Below, piece after piece: positions 1 through 7,286 of a stretch of 14,155 nucleotides of DNA. Below the pieces are notes generated by a model. It saw only the letters and a program-made list of their open reading frames with translations. It searched no databases and was not told the origin of the DNA. Position 1 is the stretch's first letter, and the number at the start of each line of letters is the position of its first letter. Source of the stretch: CAIZGX01 sp044374295 (GTDB lineage: Bacteria; Bacteroidota; Bacteroidia; Flavobacteriales_D; Sanyastnellaceae); the NCBI GenBank assembly GCA_044374295.1, contig JBILOU010000054.1:1-14155 (forward strand). The letters are read 5' to 3'. The translations under genes and the position numbers were made by a program.

Positions 1-1454
1 CCTGCCCCACTTAAAGTGCGCTGAACGATGTAATTACCGTTGTTCGTGTTGCCGTCGGTGCCTGCTGCTTCTTGAACCAAACTACCGCCGTCGGCGATGC
101 TGATCGTGCCAGCGTTAGTGATCGTGCCGGTGACGGTTAAATCCGCGGTAGAGGAAAGCGTCAATGTTCCAGCTGGGGTATCACCAGCTGCTTGTGAAAC
201 AGATAAGTCATTCACAGCAATGGCAGAAGAAAGGGTTACGGTGTGATCTGGAATAATGGTGACATCGTAATTTGCATTATTAGGATAACTCAACGCAGCA
301 TAGTAATCGCCACCACAACCCTGCTCCCATGTCGAAGCTGAACTCCAGTCGCCGGAGTCAACTGAGCGATAGGTCGAGACAGGGTTAATTGTTACAGCAG
401 TCTCCGCGCGCTCCAAACTCTCACAACCAGAAACTGTTTGTGAAGCATAATAATTTCCGGAAGTCAGCGCTGTACTTGTCGCTAAAGCTGATCCTCCTGC
501 ACTTGCAGCGTACCACAAAATATTTGAACCTGTTGCCGATAGTCCCTCAACTGTTGGTGAAGAAGCTGCACAGAAAGTTTGAGCTGATGTTGTTGGGACT
601 GAAGGAGTAGGAGCATTCTCAACTAAAACTATGTCATCGAAATTTATTCGTTGTGTTCCTCCTGATCTTTTAACAATTCTGAATCTCAATGTACCACATA
701 AATCAATTGTAAAAGATTGGGATGTTAAAGTTGTTGAAGAGGTTGTTACATCGGCACTCACATAAGCATCCCAAGAACTTCCTGCGTTGTTAGACACTTC
801 TAATCGCCAAGTTGAACTTGCATCAGTACCGTAAAGAGCATGATATACTGTTAATGATGAAATACCGTTTGTTACGTCAAAATTCATTGTTGCGTTTCCT
901 GTATTTCTGATTCGAATCGATTGTAATCCATATTTTCTATCAGATACAGAAGTTGCGGTAATTGCATCATCCAAATTCCAACTTCCAGCTGAACTCGTAA
1001 AATTGGCAGCTGCGTAACTTGCCTTTGAACCTGTTTCAAAATTTTCAAAAACTGTCTGAGTTGAAATTGATGAACTAATCGCAGACCAATCTGAAGATCC
1101 ACCAGCATTATTTGCGCGTACTCTAAAATAATAAGTCGTTCCATTGCTCAACCCTGTTAATTGATAAGATGTTGAGGCCGATGAAATGCCTGATTGAGTT
1201 GATAAGGTAGAGGCAAACGTCGGAGAAGTAGAAATGGCTAACTCATATGTGAATATTGCTGAACCACCACTAGTTGGGGCTGTCCAATTGGCTGTAAAAC
1301 CGGTTGTGGTAGCTAATGTACCTATCCCAACAGTCGGAGCATTGTGTAAAGTTGTAAAAGTCAAATTTGAACCGTAACTCGTCACCCCATTGCTATTGGT
1401 AGCATAGGCGCGATAATTATACTCGGTGTTTGGAATTAATCCGGTAAGTGTTGA
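1..1454 (-). pseudogene. In-frame continuation of the large surface protein after the internal stop (partial, runs off left edge)
   Basis: I translated this stretch codon by codon in the frame of the upstream gene. All 484 codons after the TAA are sense codons. The sequence resumes mid-module with STLTGLIPNTEYNYRAYATN, the typical second half of a fibronectin-like repeat. It continues with an FN3 domain ending YYFRVRANNAGGSSDWS, a jelly-roll domain (from VFENFETGSK to RINFDDIVLVE), an Ig-like domain with two Cys (QTFCAASSP to VSGCESLE), and a beta-repeat region starting YRSVDSGDWSSASTWE that is common near the C-terminus of type IX-secreted proteins. The first in-frame ATG is at 885-887, over 560 nt past the stop, so independent translation is unlikely. 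It is the remainder of one gene, cut off by a nonsense codon (or a base error) and by the window edge. Confidence 0.85.
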
Positions 1455-1625
1455 TTAATAATCTGCTGATCCGCTTCCGTCAGAGGTAACTGGAGTTGTT
1501 GGATTCGCTGTTGTACCATATGCGACGCCTTTTGATGTTATAGTTCCACAAGACGTTGAAACAGATGACCCACCGGTAGAAGCTCCAGTTGTTGAAATCG
1601 CTGAAGCCGCTGTAGTTGTAACATT
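1075..1625 (-). repeat. Fibronectin-like double module, copy 2 (contains the internal stop)
   Basis: This is the second copy of the two-domain unit. It has GVAYGTTANPTTPV and YNYRAYATNSNG, then an FN3 domain ending YYFRVRANNAGGSSDWS, which is nearly identical to the end of copy 1. The TAA at 1455-1457 lies in the middle of its first domain. Boundaries are approximate. Confidence 0.7.
1455..1457 (-). other. Internal TAA stop codon interrupting the large surface protein gene
   Basis: The codons around it read GAT TAT TAA TCA ACA CTT ACC. In the homologous upstream module of the same protein the aligned position holds Thr (ATFTHSRTSLTANT against ADY-stop-STLTGLIPNT), where Ser or Thr is normal. 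TAA is one base from TCA (Ser), so a single C-to-A change explains it. No frameshift is needed. Confidence 0.8.
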
Positions 1626-4600
1626 CACCGTTCCGGAGATACCACTTCCCGATGCTGCAACATTTTCGCTTGTTGATGCTCCACCACCTGAAACAACAAT
1701 ATTTCCATCATATGATTGAACTGCTGTTGGTGTAAATTTCACATAAACAGCTTGAGCAAAAGTTCCTCCTGCTTGAGGTAATGTCAACGAACTCGTGTAC
1801 GTACCTCCAACCGTTGTAGAAAAAGTAAATCCAGACAATGAAGAAACTGAAACATCAGCTGAAGTTAAAGCAGATCCGTTAATGGTAAAGGAGTTAGCTG
1901 CACTCGTTACATTCAAACAAATATTACCGAATGCCTCGAGGGCGGTTGTTGACAAGGTTGGATTCACAGCCTCCAAGGTCGCATAACCAGGTGAGGAAGA
2001 AGACCATGCTGAATTACCCCCTGCATTGTTTGCTCGAACTCTAAAGTAATATGTCGTGTTTGAAGTTAAACCTGTTGCCGTTATTGTTGTTGTCGCTGAC
2101 GAAATACTACTTTGTGTAAATGTTGGAGACGAAAAATCATTGTTATCATCAACCTCTATTTCATACGTAAATGTTGCACTTCCTCCAGTAGCCGCTGTCC
2201 ATGAGGCATCAATCGTCGTTGTGGTAGCATTGCTTCCAGAACCTACTGTTGGCGCTAAAGGTAAAGTGGTAAATGTACCATCAGCTGAATAGCCCGTACC
2301 TATGGAGTTGGTTGCATACCCTCTGTAATAATAAAAAGTATTCGCTGTCAAACTTGTTCTTGAATGAGTAAATGTGGCTACAGAGGTTCCTCCTTCAGCT
2401 TCTGAATTTACTGTTGGTGAAGCAGAGGTGCCATAAACCGTTCCTCTTGATGTAATAGTTACTCCACCATCACTTGTAATGGTGGCTCCCAGTGTAGCTG
2501 AGTTGGTTGTAATGGATGTTGCTGTTGGGGTCGTGAGGATTGGTGCTGTTGGAATTGGTACACCAGTTACTTTGACATCATCAATCCAATAGTATTCGCT
2601 TGCTTCCAATCCTACAACTCTAAAACGAACGCGTATTTGTGTTTCAGATCCTGCTATTGATGTTGACCAAGGATTGCTTCCAACTGTTGTAGGGTCTAAG
2701 GCATTTGTTGTATTAATATTTAAAGGGGTGTTGGAAAAGCCATCGACTAATTTTATGGACCCTGTACCAATCCACGATGAACCATTATCGTAGGAAATAT
2801 CCATAAATAAATCCTCCCCTGAATCGGGTCCTTCAGCAGCAAAGGCGACACTTAATACTACATCTGAATAACCAGCTACGGTGATGTTGTCCATAGTCAA
2901 TATTTCCGAATTTATTAATCTAAAGGAGATCGCACCATTAAATTTATTCGTGGTACTGTTTATTGCTCCACCCGTTGCAGAATATGTCCAAATTGGAGTT
3001 TCAGGTGATGTCTCAAAGTCTTGAATTGCTATTACCACAGGAGACGCTGTTACCGTTATACTCCCCGCCACATAACTTATCGAATAATTACTTGCAGTAA
3101 AAGTACCACCAGTAGCAGCCGATGGCGTAACCTGAGATGCATACACGCCAACTGTATTTCCATCACCTGTTGTTGCCCCTGCTGATCCGTAAGCGATGGT
3201 AACTGAACCAATGGTTTCGCTGTTTTGTAAACCTGATGATGTAAATGCTGTTGAACCGGCACCACCTGACAATAATACTCCTTGCATTTTGGTGACGTTA
3301 TTGGCTGTGATTGTCAAAGGACGAGGGGTGATATTTGCCGATAAAGTAGGTTGAGTAAGGGAATAGTTGCCTGCTTGAGCGCCAGTTAAAGAGTAATTAG
3401 AAGTGTTCACCGTTATGCCATTTCCGACTGAGGCGTTTATAAAAGTATAAATTGGCATGTCTGTTAATGCAACTACATCTGGACTAACAACCCCGGATAA
3501 TGTCGGCGTACCAGAGGCCGTTGCAGCGGTTAAACCATCATATACTTTATTTTGAGCAGTTAGGCCAGAAATTGTTAAATTCTTTTGGGCAACCGTATTT
3601 CCCGACGATGAGGTGGTAACATTGGCGTCACTTGAAGCACCACCTCCAGAGAGAACCACTGCCGTTATTCCATTGTATGAACCGGCAGAACGAGTGGATG
3701 CAAACCGCACCCAAACAGTTGTACCGGATACAACAGAAACTGAAGATTCAAAACTGATATTGTCTGTTGAAACTTGAAAGTCTGATTGTGCTGTAGCAGT
3801 GATATTACCTGTAAGATTTGAGCCGCTAGCAGTAAAACTACCTCCTATAGATGCTGTGCCGTAGATAGAAGATAAAGCAGAAGAAAGGGTTACTGAATTG
3901 AGTGTTGGAGTTGAAGCAGCATTAATAGTTAAGGTTCCTGTATTATAGGAAATTGAATAATTGGAAGTACTTCCAGAAGATAAAGTTAAAGCTGATGGAG
4001 TAATGGTATAAGATCCTGGTGTTGCGGTTGTAAGATTTCCGGCAGGCGAACCTGAATAAGCTAAGGTTACTTGATTAGCTGTATTTCCGTTTTCTAAACC
4101 AGATACAGTAAAATGAGTATTGAGTGTACCTGTTGTTGGTGATGTTGAACCTTCTGTTTTTGTTTGAGCCGAAGCAGAAACGGTTAATGCTTTTGCACCA
4201 ACAGTACTTGAAACAGTTGCAACGTTTACAGGGGTAGCTCCCGAACTAGTTAAAGCTATATTACCTGAATAAGGAGACCCTGCTACAGTAGCATCTGATT
4301 TTAATCGCACATAAACCGGTGTAGAGGCAATGGTTCCTGCAGCACCGACCGTAACTGTTGAGGCGTATCCAGATCCAGACGCTAATGAAACTTCATATCC
4401 AGCAGGCGGAGTAACCAAAATTCCTGCAGACATATTTGCTCCTGAAACGTTGAACGAAGTTGGTGATGCCGATGCTGTTCCGTAGGTTGTGTTAGTGGCT
4501 GATAAGGTTCCGGAAGAGGTGATTGTTGGGGTGGCTGCAGCAAAAGCAGCTGTTACACTAATATTGTCAATGGCAATACCTTGAGAACTTGATCCAGTAG

Positions 4601-5237
4601 TATTGATGTTCCATCTTAAATAAAAACTACCGTTTGTGGCAATGTTCAAACCTGTAATTGAAATTCCAGTTTTATTTATTATTGTCCCAGTTGCAAAGTT
4701 ATAAGTGCTACTTCCAGTTGGAAAAGAAGAAGTTGCAATATCACCAGCTGTAACAGCAGTCCAAGCTGTACCATTCAATGAATAAAAAAACTGAACGGAT
4801 GCAGCTGCAGTATTAATTCTATATCGTTCAGCGTCATAGGCAATTGTTAATGATGTTAAACTAGACGCGTTTGTATTTTGGAAGAAACCAATTAAGTTGT
4901 TTGGACTTGCAAAACTTCCAGACGTCATTGCGCCTACTGCTCTTTCAGATGCAGATGAACCAAAATTATATGTGCCACCATTAGTAGGAGAACCAGATGA
5001 TGCTTGCTGAGTAACCGTAGCCGATGCTGCGGCCCAAGTCGGGCTAATGGTACTTGCATGCATTCTCCAATTTGTTGGTAAAGTTGTTGTTGCCGCCATT
5101 CCGTCAAAATTTTGGATAACTGGCGTTGTATTTGGAATCAAAACCTGCCCCCACCCCATCTCAGCGATCCCGCAAAAGGAGAGAACGATTAAAGCACGTT
5201 GGATAAAACGACGAAAGGAGGATGCGAAAGATTTCAT
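1455..5237 (-). CDS. Large modular secreted/surface protein (Ig-like, MBG/YDG-like, FN3 modules), N-terminal 1260 residues up to an in-frame stop
   Basis: Residues 1-31 form a signal peptide: a basic start, a hydrophobic core (ALIVLSFCGIAEMGWGQ) and likely cleavage after GQ. The rest is Ser/Thr/Gly-rich beta-sandwich sequence. Visible modules, with rough residue positions, are a jelly-roll-like domain (32-230), an Ig-like module (235-345), an MBG_2-like module (350-435), a second Ig-like copy (437-545), a YDG-like module with the motif KVYDG (about 550-640), another MBG-like module starting PRPLTITANN (640-725), a jelly-roll domain containing DFETSPETPIW (735-890), a fibronectin-like pair (890-1085), a third Ig-like copy (1088-1205) and the first half of another fibronectin-like module. 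This architecture is typical of Bacteroidota adhesins or other cell-surface proteins exported by type IX secretion. The C-terminal sorting domain would lie beyond the window. No catalytic domain is seen. Translation stops at TAA 1455-1457, but the same frame continues to the window edge, so this is not the natural end. The exact function is unknown. Confidence 0.85.
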   Translation of the reverse strand: MKSFASSFRRFIQRALIVLSFCGIAEMGWGQVLIPNTTPVIQNFDGMAATTTLPTNWRMHASTISPTWAAASATVTQQASSGSPTNGGTYNFGSSASERAVGAMTSGSFASPNNLIGFFQNTNASSLTSLTIAYDAERYRINTAAASVQFFYSLNGTAWTAVTAGDIATSSFPTGSSTYNFATGTIINKTGISITGLNIATNGSFYLRWNINTTGSSSQGIAIDNISVTAAFAAATPTITSSGTLSATNTTYGTASASPTSFNVSGANMSAGILVTPPAGYEVSLASGSGYASTVTVGAAGTIASTPVYVRLKSDATVAGSPYSGNIALTSSGATPVNVATVSSTVGAKALTVSASAQTKTEGSTSPTTGTLNTHFTVSGLENGNTANQVTLAYSGSPAGNLTTATPGSYTITPSALTLSSGSTSNYSISYNTGTLTINAASTPTLNSVTLSSALSSIYGTASIGGSFTASGSNLTGNITATAQSDFQVSTDNISFESSVSVVSGTTVWVRFASTRSAGSYNGITAVVLSGGGASSDANVTTSSSGNTVAQKNLTISGLTAQNKVYDGLTAATASGTPTLSGVVSPDVVALTDMPIYTFINASVGNGITVNTSNYSLTGAQAGNYSLTQPTLSANITPRPLTITANNVTKMQGVLLSGGAGSTAFTSSGLQNSETIGSVTIAYGSAGATTGDGNTVGVYASQVTPSAATGGTFTASNYSISYVAGSITVTASPVVIAIQDFETSPETPIWTYSATGGAINSTTNKFNGAISFRLINSEILTMDNITVAGYSDVVLSVAFAAEGPDSGEDLFMDISYDNGSSWIGTGSIKLVDGFSNTPLNINTTNALDPTTVGSNPWSTSIAGSETQIRVRFRVVGLEASEYYWIDDVKVTGVPIPTAPILTTPTATSITTNSATLGATITSDGGVTITSRGTVYGTSASPTVNSEAEGGTSVATFTHSRTSLTANTFYYYRGYATNSIGTGYSADGTFTTLPLAPTVGSGSNATTTTIDASWTAATGGSATFTYEIEVDDNNDFSSPTFTQSSISSATTTITATGLTSNTTYYFRVRANNAGGNSAWSSSSPGYATLEAVNPTLSTTALEAFGNICLNVTSAANSFTINGSALTSADVSVSSLSGFTFSTTVGGTYTSSLTLPQAGGTFAQAVYVKFTPTAVQSYDGNIVVSGGGASTSENVAASGSGISGTVNVTTTAASAISTTGASTGGSSVSTSCGTITSKGVAYGTTANPTTPVTSDGSGSADY
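1985..2535 (-). repeat. Fibronectin-like double module, copy 1
   Basis: This is a two-domain unit inside the large surface protein. It has a module with GTVYGTSASPTV and YYYRGYATNSIG, then an FN3 domain with TYYFRVRANNAGGNSAWS. The same order and motifs recur in copy 2 at about 1075-1625. Boundaries are approximate and similarity is at protein level. Confidence 0.7.
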
Positions 5238-5474
5238 TTCGAAGAGGGTTAATGATGTTAGTTAACGAGTGGGCAAAGTTGAAACAACACTTCCGCTCAA
5301 AAGAAATTCGAAGGTTAATTAATCACTATCTTCTATTCCTCAAATGTGAAATTATTATTACTTCAACACCGCCGAAATTATGAGGAATATCAGTATACGC
5401 AGCGATTTTGTTATGACACGCCTATGCGTTTTTCTAAAATAAAAAAAAGAAAGGCTTTCGTACATTTCAAATTA

Positions 5475-5483
5475 CCCCCCCCC
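5475..5483. repeat. C9 homopolymer tract
   Basis: Nine consecutive C residues in otherwise AT-rich intergenic DNA, about 140 nt upstream of the PqqD-like start. Tracts of this length are prone to slippage and to sequencing error. Confidence 0.9.
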
Positions 5484-5594
5484 TTAGTTTTTGTTGACTT
5501 TCTCTCGTTTTTTTAATTCACATTCCCATAACACTCCAAGCCCCCTTTCCGACATAATTCTAGCATAATTCCGTGCAACTCTCTTCCACTCACT

Positions 5595-5602
5595 TAGATT
5601 TG
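5595..5602 (+). promoter_or_regulatory. Candidate Bacteroidota -7 element (TAGATTTG) for the PqqD-like operon
   Basis: TAGATTTG matches the Bacteroidota -7 consensus TAnnTTTG at all fixed positions. It lies 18 nt upstream of the ATG at 5621, which would leave a short leader. I do not see a clear TTG -33 element at the usual spacing, so the call is tentative. If correct, it rules out the GTG at 5573 as the start. Confidence 0.35.
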
Positions 5603-5620
5603 CAAAAAACATTCCCGCAC

Positions 5621-5908
5621 ATGGACTTCGTACAACTCGCAGAGGCAAAGAAAAACTTCGTGGCGCGCGCCGTGAACAACGAACTCGTGCTCGTGCCACT
5701 GAAAAATCAAGTGGCCGACATGACCGCACTCTTCAACCTAAACGAAATAGGACAGTTCATCTGGAATGAAATTCAACCCGAGACAACTCTTGATTCTCTC
5801 CTGGAAAAAATAACGAATGAATACGAGGTGGAAAGCGACATTGCTCGCGCCGATCTTAATGCCTTCCTTACCGAACTTTCTTCTTTCCTACTTAACGACA
5901 ACGCCTAA
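5621..5908 (+). CDS. PqqD-like peptide-binding protein (RiPP recognition element fold)
   Basis: A 95-residue protein, close to the usual PqqD-family length of about 90. The PqqD-like pattern is seen as NFVARAVNNELVLVPL near residues 12-27 (beta hairpin), FNLNEIGQFIWNEI at about 38-51 (the family's hallmark N-E-x-G-x-x-I-W helix), then TLDSLLEKITNEYEV and an acidic C-terminal helix (ADLNAFLTELSSFLL). PqqD proteins bind leader regions of peptide substrates and present them to modifying enzymes. The ATG at 5621 is preferred to the in-frame GTG at 5573 because the extra 16 residues match nothing in the family and a promoter-like box lies between the two. The stop overlaps the next ATG (TAATG), so it is probably translationally coupled to the HprK-like gene. 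No substrate peptide is recognised next to it. Confidence 0.8.
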   Translation: MDFVQLAEAKKNFVARAVNNELVLVPLKNQVADMTALFNLNEIGQFIWNEIQPETTLDSLLEKITNEYEVESDIARADLNAFLTELSSFLLNDNA

Positions 5909-6792
5909 TGCAAACCTTCGTCCTGACCGTTGCCGACTACTTCGTGAAAATCTCTTCCGAAGAAACACTTCCCGTTTTTTTTGAAGAGGGATATTCCAAC
6001 TTCCTTCAACTGGAAGAGGTAGAAAAATACGATGCCACAATAACCTGTCACGCTGGACTTCCAGATAAAGAATCCTACACCGGAGAAATTCTCTTCGATG
6101 CCATACACGAGAAAAAACGCTTGTGGCAAGTGGTGCAAACAAAAACCGAACGAGCGTTCGTGGTCTTCCACCCTTCACGTCCAGAAGAAATTCAGCAAGT
6201 GGCTTTCCTTAACGAAGCTTCAACCGAATGGAAAATCTACTCTACCATTCTCACACAAAACAACGAGTCGTTCACCTGTCCGCTCGCCTACCCCATGGGC
6301 GCACTCATTCTCTACTACCTCACCCTCAACAGCAACGCATTCATGATACACGCGTCGGGTGTGTGGGACGGTGAGACGGGAAGAATATTCAGCGGATTCT
6401 CGGGCGTTGGAAAAAGCACCATGGCGAAAATCTGGGAAGAAGAAGGCGCGCACATTGTGAACGACGACCGCTTGATTGTACGCGAGGTAAACGGAGAGTA
6501 CTTCATGTACAACACACCCATGCCATATGCCGATTTAAACAAGCAAGCGCAAGTTTCGAAATTCTATTTTCCCTTCCATTCGAAAAAAAATTCGGCAGAA
6601 AAACTTTCCGGTGCACAAGCACTTACGCAACTCATGGCGTTCTGCTTTCAACACAACTACGACCCGCGCTACACCGAGCATCTCATTGCGCAACTGGAGA
6701 AAGCAACGCAATACGCAAGCACCTACAAACTCGGTGTTGTGCCCACCCCTTCCATCATCGATTACATTCGAAGCCTCGAGTTTAAAGGATGA
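5908..6792 (+). CDS. HPr kinase-like P-loop protein (HprK-related, RiPP/PqqD-associated type)
   Basis: A 294-residue cytosolic protein. The C-terminal half has the HprK-like fold: HASG at 148-151 before the nucleotide site, Walker A GFSGVGKST at 163-171, and an acidic NDDR at 185-188 in the place of the Walker B or DD motif. The N-terminal half (1-140) has no motif I recognise. Classical HPr kinase/phosphorylase carries a further signature loop for HPr dephosphorylation that I do not see, and no HPr gene is present, so a role in carbon catabolite control is unlikely. HprK homologues next to PqqD and nucleotidyltransferase genes phosphorylate peptide substrates, for example a Ser of some lasso precursors. 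By context this protein probably phosphorylates a peptide delivered by the PqqD-like partner. It overlaps its upstream neighbour by 1 nt and its downstream neighbour by 4 nt (ATGA), so all three are one operon. Confidence 0.8.
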   Translation: MQTFVLTVADYFVKISSEETLPVFFEEGYSNFLQLEEVEKYDATITCHAGLPDKESYTGEILFDAIHEKKRLWQVVQTKTERAFVVFHPSRPEEIQQVAFLNEASTEWKIYSTILTQNNESFTCPLAYPMGALILYYLTLNSNAFMIHASGVWDGETGRIFSGFSGVGKSTMAKIWEEEGAHIVNDDRLIVREVNGEYFMYNTPMPYADLNKQAQVSKFYFPFHSKKNSAEKLSGAQALTQLMAFCFQHNYDPRYTEHLIAQLEKATQYASTYKLGVVPTPSIIDYIRSLEFKG

Positions 6793-7286
6793 ACACGCAA
6801 GAGGCTACTTCATTAAGAAAACAGCTGATTGAAAACAATCACGCAGTGAAGATTGTAGCTTCCGGATACAGCATGTTCCCGTTCATGCGAAACGGTGATA
6901 TTCAGACGATAAGTCCCATTCCCATTGAAGAAATTCAAATCGGAGATGTGGCAGTGTTCGAACGCAACAACGACTGGATATCTCATCGCGTGATTGACAT
7001 TCGAAAAACAAACAACGAAACCACCCTTATTCTTCGTGGAGATACGTGTATTCAAATTGATCCGCTTGTAACTAAGGAAAATTATGTGGGGAAAACGGTG
7101 GCGTTTGAGAGAGGCGGGAAGGTTTATGAGGTTGGTTCGAAAAAGAACAAGCGCATCGCTCGGATTATTCTTTCTCTTGGACTGGTTTACAACAGTACCT
7201 TCTACTATTGTGGAAGAATGCTTTCTCTATTACTGCGCATATTACGCAAGTGCTTTCCTAATTTGAAAAAACAAGTACCGCGGTAA
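6789..7286 (+). CDS. Small S24/S26 signal-peptidase-like serine protease (His-type active site)
   Basis: A 165-residue protein with the signal peptidase I box order. Box B is SGYSMFPFMRNGD with nucleophile candidate Ser28 before Met29. A GDVAVF strand follows at about 52-57, then SHRV with His66 in the position of the catalytic base, then RGDTCIQIDP at 83-92 and a final GK.VAF strand. His instead of Lys is the ER/SipW-type arrangement rather than the usual bacterial LepB type. There is no N-terminal membrane anchor. A hydrophobic stretch at about 123-155 (IILSLGLVYNSTFYY, LSLLLRIL) may attach it to the membrane. The start overlaps the kinase stop (ATGA). Its 3' end overlaps the convergent nucleotidyltransferase gene by 45 nt. 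The likely role is cleavage of the substrate handled by the PqqD/HprK-like pair. That role is inferred from context only. Confidence 0.75.
   Translation: MNTQEATSLRKQLIENNHAVKIVASGYSMFPFMRNGDIQTISPIPIEEIQIGDVAVFERNNDWISHRVIDIRKTNNETTLILRGDTCIQIDPLVTKENYVGKTVAFERGGKVYEVGSKKNKRIARIILSLGLVYNSTFYYCGRMLSLLLRILRKCFPNLKKQVPR

Larger units (their letters stand above)
5238..5620. other. Divergent intergenic region between the surface protein gene and the PqqD-like operon
   Basis: This stretch of about 380 nt must hold the promoters for two divergent transcription units. It is AT-rich, with an A8 run at 5441-5448 and a C9 run at 5475-5483. It contains a small plus-strand ORF at 5252-5383 (43 codons, MMLVNEWAKLKQHF...) for which I see no supporting evidence, and a 30-codon ORF at 5424-5516 that spans the C run. 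A GTG at 5573 could extend the PqqD-like frame upstream. I found no good TAnnTTTG match oriented toward the surface protein gene. Confidence 0.6.

Noticed and set aside
884..1144. 86-codon minus-strand ORF inside the region past the internal stop
   Set aside because: It is out of frame with the continuous module-encoding frame, which gives clear FN3 and jelly-roll motifs across the same bases. The overlap is a by-product of repetitive Ser/Thr/Gly codons.
1441..1470. Frameshift as the cause of the break in the surface protein gene
   Set aside because: The codons on both sides of the TAA are in the same frame, so no insertion or deletion is needed. A single substituted base is enough.
5424..5516. 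30-codon ORF spanning the C9 tract as a possible phase-variable peptide
   Set aside because: It is very short and of low complexity, with poly-Lys and poly-Pro arising from the homopolymer runs. Nothing supports its translation.
5573..5620. GTG start giving a 111-residue PqqD-like protein
   Set aside because: The 16 extra residues do not fit the family, and a TAnnTTTG match falls inside that extension. The ATG at 5621 gives the usual family length.
5484..6178. Minus-strand ORFs opposite the PqqD-like and kinase genes (5484-5729, 5888-6178)
   Set aside because: Their Arg/Cys/Phe-rich translations are typical of shadow frames, while the plus strand carries PqqD and P-loop motifs.
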